From positions 1 through 20,861 of the forward strand of contig CAZBLP010000037.1 of assembly GCA_964492825.1 (NCBI GenBank): 20,861 nt of DNA, read 5' to 3'. A program made the translations under genes and the position numbers. Positions 16,493 to 20,861 of this stretch are shown here, piece after piece (the stretch's first letter is position 1; each line of letters begins with the position of its first letter). This DNA is from CAZBLP01 sp964492825. Lineage in GTDB: Bacteria > DYJV01. The notes below the pieces were generated by a model that saw nothing but the letters and a program-made list of their open reading frames with translations, searched no databases and was not told where the DNA came from.

Positions 16493-17896
16493 TTATTGCT
16501 CTAATTCATATATTTTTACACTTTTTATTTTTCCTTTTAATTTTTTTTCTTCCAAAAAAATCACATTAAACTCTCCACGGATATTTTTTACAATATTTTC
16601 AGTAATGTAAATTTTTCCAGCAGGAGTTATACTTTGAACACGCTCTGCAATATTAACAGTATCACCTATAACAGTATAATCCTTCCTTTTTTCAGAACCT
16701 ATATTACCTGATATAACTTCACCGTAATTTATTCCAATGCCAACTTCCAAAACATTAGGAGTAGATTTTATAGTATTAAATTTGTTTATTTTTTTCTGAA
16801 TTTCTCTTGCACATCTGATACAATTTAAAATATCATTTTCATCCTGGAACGGAGCACCAAAAACAACCATAATTGCATCACCTATAAATTTATCAAGGGT
16901 TCCTTTAAATTGAAAAATAATGTCAATAATTAACTCAAAATATTTGTTTAATGTTGAGAGAACTAATTCTGGTGGGTTGAATTCGGAAAATTTGGTAAAA
17001 CCTCTTATATCAACAAACATTACAGCTACGTTTCTTTTTTCGCCTTCTAATTTTATCTCATGCTCATTTAATATTTTTTCTGCAACTTGAAAAGATAAAT
17101 ATCTGCTAAACTGATCTTTTAGGAATTTTTCATATTCAGTATCAATAACCTGAACAATAAATCCTTCTCTTTCTCCTAATTTATTATAAAAAATTTCTGC
17201 CCTTAGCTTTCTGTGATATTTTCTTCCGTTTTTTCTAATAACTTCAATTTCTGTTTCATTTAATCTGCCTGTTTTAAGACAATTAACCATAAGTGTGTCA
17301 ATAGGAATTCCTTTTCTGCTTTTTAAAATATCCTTTAAGTTTTTATTAATTAGAAAACCTTCCGGAGCTTTAATTTCTGCTATATCCATAAAAGCTTTGT
17401 TGTATTTTAAAATATTCAGACTATTATCAAGCACAAGAAGTCCTGAACTCATACTTTGAATTATTTTTTCATTGAAAAGCTCCAATACCTCTTTCTGCTC
17501 AGATAAAATGTTTTTTATTTTCTCATGATAATAATCTGCAAACTCAATTAAGAAAATATTATAAGCAGTAATTAACTTTAAAATAGCATCATATTCAAGC
17601 TTATTTCTCAATAATTTAAGCAATTCAATTATGAATAGGTTGAAAGCTCTGTTAATATTAGAAAGGTTAACGTTAAATAATCCTATATCATTTATTATAT
17701 TTTCAACTGAGTTTTTAAATACTTTTTTGTTGTTATTTTTAAAATAATTTATCAAGGTATTAATGCAGATTTTTATGTAATCCTTTAATTTGCCTTTGGT
17801 TAAAATAGAGTTTTTCAGATTAGGATATATATTATCTGTTAAAAAATCTATCTCTGATTTTAACTCAGCTAATCTTGTAAGAATTTCATCTGTCAT
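16493..17896 (-). CDS. PAS-domain class III adenylate cyclase
   Basis: Probably makes cAMP from ATP in response to a signal sensed by its N-terminal domains. Of 467 residues, about 1-140 is helical with no recognised family or membrane segment; about 143-252 looks like a PAS domain (IIQSMSSGLLVLDNSLNILK, then LRAEIFYNKLGEREGFIVQV); the catalytic domain covers about 285-466. Catalytic residues look complete: metal ligands Asp296 (FVDIRGF) and Asp340 (KFIGD), adenine-selecting Lys336 and Asp406 (DYTVIGD), and transition-state Asn415 and Arg419 (VNIAERV). Lys/Asp at the base-recognition positions argue for ATP rather than GTP. The start ATG overlaps the stop of the GspC-like gene as TAATG, so expression is tied to the secretion genes. 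No terminator is evident after it; the next operon's promoter lies in the 95-base gap. Confidence 0.9.
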   Translation of the reverse strand: MTDEILTRLAELKSEIDFLTDNIYPNLKNSILTKGKLKDYIKICINTLINYFKNNNKKVFKNSVENIINDIGLFNVNLSNINRAFNLFIIELLKLLRNKLEYDAILKLITAYNIFLIEFADYYHEKIKNILSEQKEVLELFNEKIIQSMSSGLLVLDNSLNILKYNKAFMDIAEIKAPEGFLINKNLKDILKSRKGIPIDTLMVNCLKTGRLNETEIEVIRKNGRKYHRKLRAEIFYNKLGEREGFIVQVIDTEYEKFLKDQFSRYLSFQVAEKILNEHEIKLEGEKRNVAVMFVDIRGFTKFSEFNPPELVLSTLNKYFELIIDIIFQFKGTLDKFIGDAIMVVFGAPFQDENDILNCIRCAREIQKKINKFNTIKSTPNVLEVGIGINYGEVISGNIGSEKRKDYTVIGDTVNIAERVQSITPAGKIYITENIVKNIRGEFNVIFLEEKKLKGKIKSVKIYELEQ

Positions 17897-18645
17897 TATT
17901 TGTGTTTAAAAAGTTGTAAAAAAGGATTTTTTGTAGGGTTATTATTAGGTTTATTACTTTTTGTTGTTTTAGCTTTTTTTATTAATTCTAAAAACGGATT
18001 TGCAGCTTTTTTTTGTATAGTAGTGGTATTCTTATTTGTAATATTACTAATTTTACTCTTTTTAGTATTTGTTTTTTTAGAACCGTTTGCTGATTTTTTT
18101 CTAATATTAGAATTAGTTTTTTTTGTTGTTTTAAATTTAACAGATGCAGGAGGAACTAACGGAGGTGGGGCAATTACCTGAGGTCCATTGTTTTTTTCTG
18201 CTATTCTCTTTCTGTCTTTTTTTTCCTCGTTAAAAACCGATAATTTTAAAATTTTTTCACCTTGTTTGAAAAAAGCAATATTATTTGCAATTTTTATCAA
18301 CTGGTAATCATAAATTTTGTCATTTAAATTTAAAATAACATATCCTCTTCTGTTTTTTAATTCTTTTACTTCCTTAGTTGGTTTTTTTGGTTTTATAATA
18401 ACTTTTTTAACCTTTTCTGTATTAATAATTGCATATAGTGTAAATTCATTGATTTTGCTTAAATCATTCTTTTGGAGTTTTTCACTATTAATTCCTTTTA
18501 AATTATCAGGAGAGAAAATATCAAAAAAACTTTCAGTTTGATTATCTTTTGTGATTTTCTCATTTTCTATGGTTTTTGTTTCAAATCCTGCAAATAAAAA
18601 AAGTAAGATAATCAATATAGCAAATTTACTTAATTTGTATTTCAT
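17896..18645 (-). CDS. gspC: GspC/PilP-like type II secretion component
   Basis: Probable inner-membrane clamp protein that contacts the secretin's N0 domain. The 249 residues begin with a hydrophobic segment (about 7-21), either an uncleaved anchor or a signal peptide. Region 66-138 fits the GspC homology-region/PilP beta fold: FTLYAIINTEKVKKVIIK, a Lys-rich insert, then RGYVILNLNDKIYDYQLIKI and the closing strands IAFFKQGEKILKLSVF. No PDZ domain is visible. A Pro patch (APPPLVPPASVKF, 159-171) leads into a low-complexity Lys/Asn/Thr/Ser tail with NPFLELIKK (216-224) and NPFLQLFKH (240-248). The 5' end overlaps gspD by 20 bases, which together with the fold supports the call. Family membership is moderately sure; PilP of type IV pili is the alternative. 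Confidence 0.72.
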   Translation of the reverse strand: MKYKLSKFAILIILLFLFAGFETKTIENEKITKDNQTESFFDIFSPDNLKGINSEKLQKNDLSKINEFTLYAIINTEKVKKVIIKPKKPTKEVKELKNRRGYVILNLNDKIYDYQLIKIANNIAFFKQGEKILKLSVFNEEKKDRKRIAEKNNGPQVIAPPPLVPPASVKFKTTKKTNSNIRKKSANGSKKTNTKKSKISNITNKNTTTIQKKAANPFLELIKKAKTTKSNKPNNNPTKNPFLQLFKHK

Positions 18646-20716
18646 TAAAGGTTTTCTCCCTCTGTTTTTCTAATGTGCCTTTAATACTATTAAGTTTGTT
18701 TACAAATTCTTCCGAATAATAGGTTGTAAGATCCCTTGTGTTAATAATATGAGGTGTAATTGCTATTATTAGTTCTGTTTTTTCTTTGGTAGTCTGTTTA
18801 CTGCCAAAAAAATATCCTACTACAGGGATACTGCTTAAAATAGGTACTCCCGTGTCTGTAGTGTCATTTTTTTGTTTGATTAAACCGCCTATTACAATTG
18901 TCTGATTGTTAAAAACAACAAGAGAGGTTTTTGCTGATCTATTTAAAAATATTGGGGAATCTATTCCTGAAATTGTATTGCTTTTAGGTTCAGAAACTTC
19001 TTCTTCAACATCAAGTCTTACCAGTCCTTTTGGATTTATCTGCGGTTTAACTTTTAAAATAATTCCTGTTTTTCTGTATTGAACAGTATTTGTAATATTT
19101 CCGTTATCACTGCTTGTATTGGTTACTGATTGGGCAATTGTAGGAACTTCTTCTCCTATTTCAATCTTTGCTTCCTGATTGTCAACTGATAAAATGGATG
19201 GCGAAGCTAAAATATTGACTTTTGAAACTTCTTCAAGTGCATTTATTAAACCTCTTAATCCACCTGCTCTGTCAAAAATAGCATAAGTAAATCCCATTAA
19301 ACTGGAGCCAATGATACTGCTTTCAGAATCCGGGGAAATACCTTTGTTTAAAGTTGCAGAACCATTATACCTTCTGTTATTAATTTTAACTCCGTGATTT
19401 TTTAAATACCACTCTACACCGTAGCTTAATTTGTCACTATAGGAGACTTCAGCAATAAAAACATCTATTAACACCTGTCTTGGAATAACATCGAGCTGTT
19501 TCAAAACATTCTCGATTATTTTATAATCTTGCGGAGTTGCTTTAATGATTATAAAATTATTAACTTTATCAGGGATAAAAGTAACTTCTCCGCTTAATGT
19601 TCCGGAGTTAAAACTTGTCCCCCTGACTATTACTTTGCCTTTTTTAGTGGTGGTTGCTTTACCGCCGTAAAGTTGTTTTAAAATATTGGTAAGATCTTCA
19701 GTTTTCACATTTGCAACAGGAACAACATAAACTTTGCTCTCAGTATCTTCATCAGGCCGGTCTGCTTCTAATAACCAGTTTATAACAGTATCCATTAATT
19801 CTTTATCACGGGAAATGCACAGTACAGAATTGTTACTCTTAATATAAGTAATAAACAGATTTCTTAATAAACCGTTTTTTACAAATAAAGCGTTTGATCT
19901 TAATATATTGTTGGCTAATTTAACTCCTTCTTCAGCTGTTAAATATTTAAGCTTAAGTATCTTGAAATACAATCCGTCAAATACAGAAGTGTCGAGAACC
20001 TTTAAAATTCTTTTTACACTTTCTATGTTTTCTCTTTTGTCAGCTATTATTATTGAATTTGAACTGTTCACTGCTATTGCCACTGCACTGTTTGTTAAAA
20101 AAGGTTTAATACTTCCTACAAATTGATAAGATGCTATATGTTTAAGTTGTATAATGTCTATTACATAATCACTGCTAATTTCTCCGAAATATATATTTTT
20201 TGATACGTTTCTGCTTGATATGATTTTATAAACTTTTTTATCTTTTATAATTGCAATTCCTGATATTTCCAAAGCTTTTGACAATATATCCATTAACTGG
20301 TTTCTGGTGAATTCCCCGGAAATTTTCATGGAAACTTTATTTTTAATAGAAGGGTCTATTAAAAAATTTTCACCTAATTCCTGGCCTAATATTGTATTAA
20401 TTACTTCATATATGTCCACATTGTCAAAAACAAGGTCAACTTTATGTTTTTCTTTGCCATTTTTACTGTAAAAAACCTTTTTGTTAACAGGTTTCTTAAC
20501 ATTCTTAATAATAGAACCGCTTGATATGATTTTTGTTTTTTCTGCTTGAGATTGCTTTTCTTTTAAATTGTTTTGTTCATCTAATTTTGAAGTTACATGC
20601 TTGGCATTTGTGACTTTTACAGTTCTTTTAGGAATAAATCTATCCTTTTTTAAAGATTGTTTTGCACATGAGAAAAACATTAATAAAATAAAAACATATA
20701 TAAAATATTTTTTCAT
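18626..20716 (-). CDS. gspD: Type II secretion system secretin, lipid-anchored
   Basis: Forms the outer-membrane gated channel of a type II secretion system. The 696 residues start with a lipoprotein signal (lipobox FFSC, Cys17), then a Lys-rich linker to about 92. Next come N0 (about 93-167, VDLVFDNVDIYEVINTILGQ onward), N1 (about 184-243), N2 (about 250-320) and N3 (about 326-410, KVYVVPVANVKTEDLTNILK onward), and the secretin barrel (about 415-657). The barrel includes ILASPSILSVDNQEAKIEIG at 502-521, GIILKVKPQI at 551-560 and VPILSSIPVVGYFFGSK at 624-640. N0 plus three KH-like domains fits GspD better than PilQ. A lipid anchor could replace the need for a pilotin. The ATG has AAAGGAG upstream. 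It is the first visible gene of the gspD, gspC, cyclase set. Confidence 0.94.
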   Translation of the reverse strand: MKKYFIYVFILLMFFSCAKQSLKKDRFIPKRTVKVTNAKHVTSKLDEQNNLKEKQSQAEKTKIISSGSIIKNVKKPVNKKVFYSKNGKEKHKVDLVFDNVDIYEVINTILGQELGENFLIDPSIKNKVSMKISGEFTRNQLMDILSKALEISGIAIIKDKKVYKIISSRNVSKNIYFGEISSDYVIDIIQLKHIASYQFVGSIKPFLTNSAVAIAVNSSNSIIIADKRENIESVKRILKVLDTSVFDGLYFKILKLKYLTAEEGVKLANNILRSNALFVKNGLLRNLFITYIKSNNSVLCISRDKELMDTVINWLLEADRPDEDTESKVYVVPVANVKTEDLTNILKQLYGGKATTTKKGKVIVRGTSFNSGTLSGEVTFIPDKVNNFIIIKATPQDYKIIENVLKQLDVIPRQVLIDVFIAEVSYSDKLSYGVEWYLKNHGVKINNRRYNGSATLNKGISPDSESSIIGSSLMGFTYAIFDRAGGLRGLINALEEVSKVNILASPSILSVDNQEAKIEIGEEVPTIAQSVTNTSSDNGNITNTVQYRKTGIILKVKPQINPKGLVRLDVEEEVSEPKSNTISGIDSPIFLNRSAKTSLVVFNNQTIVIGGLIKQKNDTTDTGVPILSSIPVVGYFFGSKQTTKEKTELIIAITPHIINTRDLTTYYSEEFVNKLNSIKGTLEKQREKTFNEIQIK

Positions 20717-20861
20717 TGATAACTCCTTTTGTTAATATTAACTTTCATTTAATTTTTTTAAATGAATTGTATTGAAAATAAACCGTACCCTTAATTTTTT
20801 TATCTTTGAACTAATATAATAAATATTAAAATCATTAATTGTAATCAAATAGTTAGACTTT
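20717..20861 (-). promoter_or_regulatory. Leader/promoter region of gspD
   Basis: These 145 bases contain no gene. They hold the gspD ribosome binding site, the inverted repeat at 20744-20766, and a very AT-rich stretch in which a promoter is plausible (TATATT about 20815-20820 on the minus strand, five of six -10 bases) but without a matching -35. The window ends before any upstream gene is reached. Confidence 0.4.
20744..20766. repeat. Perfect 9-bp inverted repeat in the gspD leader
   Basis: TTCATTTAA (20744-20752) and TTAAATGAA (20758-20766) are exact reverse complements around a five-base T spacer. It lies 27 bases before the gspD start codon. It could be a leader hairpin or a protein-binding operator; AT content makes the hairpin modest and there is no GC-rich base, so it is not a normal terminator. 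Confidence 0.7.

Noticed and set aside
17900..18181. Plus-strand hydrophobic open frame of 93 codons opposite the GspC-like gene
   Set aside because: It is the antisense of a Lys/Asn-rich low-complexity tail, which reads as Phe/Leu/Val on the other strand; it has no ribosome binding site and no family resemblance.

Overview
The window reads as chromosomal DNA from a strongly AT-rich (roughly 30% GC by eye), Gram-negative-type (diderm) bacterium. Diderm markers are a lipid-anchored GspD-type secretin, two lipobox-bearing lipoproteins, a SurA/PrsA-like periplasmic chaperone, and an rfaE2-type heptose adenylyltransferase of the LPS pathway. Low GC, Lys/Asn/Ile-rich proteins, an Etf/acyl-CoA dehydrogenase operon and an EF-G-2-type GTPase would suit a member of Deferribacterota. 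That assignment is an inference from general resemblance, not a database result. No tRNA, rRNA, CRISPR array, insertion sequence or phage gene was recognised. Genes are densely packed and no intergenic stretch exceeds 150 bases.

Layout. (1) Plus strand, 1-4027: etfB, etfA, an acyl-CoA dehydrogenase and a D-2-hydroxyacid dehydrogenase. The first three form an electron-transfer/beta-oxidation unit: the dehydrogenase oxidises acyl-CoA and passes electrons to EtfBA. A strong terminator-like hairpin lies between etfA and the dehydrogenase. (2) Minus strand, read from 9731 down to 4049: mfd (transcription-repair coupling factor), a SurA-like lipoprotein and manC (GDP-mannose synthesis), tightly spaced and converging on the plus-strand genes. 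(3) metK (11024-9864) stands alone, followed by its own intrinsic terminator. (4) Minus strand, read from 16397 down to 11145: an EF-G-2-type GTPase, a SPOR-domain membrane protein, rfaE2, a WaaG-like glycosyltransferase and a NodB-type polysaccharide deacetylase. These genes overlap or nearly touch, and a good sigma-70-like promoter precedes the first, so they look like one envelope-glycan operon headed by a translation-factor gene. (5) Minus strand, read from 20716 down to 16493: gspD, a gspC/pilP-like gene and a PAS-linked class III adenylate cyclase, overlapping at each junction.

The most notable points are: the cyclase coupled by TAATG to type II secretion genes; the GspC-like protein with a twice-repeated NPFLxL motif in a Lys/Asn/Thr-rich tail; the EF-G paralogue with Tyr instead of the catalytic His in its G3 motif; the SurA-like protein lacking recognisable parvulin motifs; the terminator inside the etf-acd unit; and a perfect 9-bp inverted repeat in the gspD leader. 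I see no clear evidence for a wholly new defence or mobile system.
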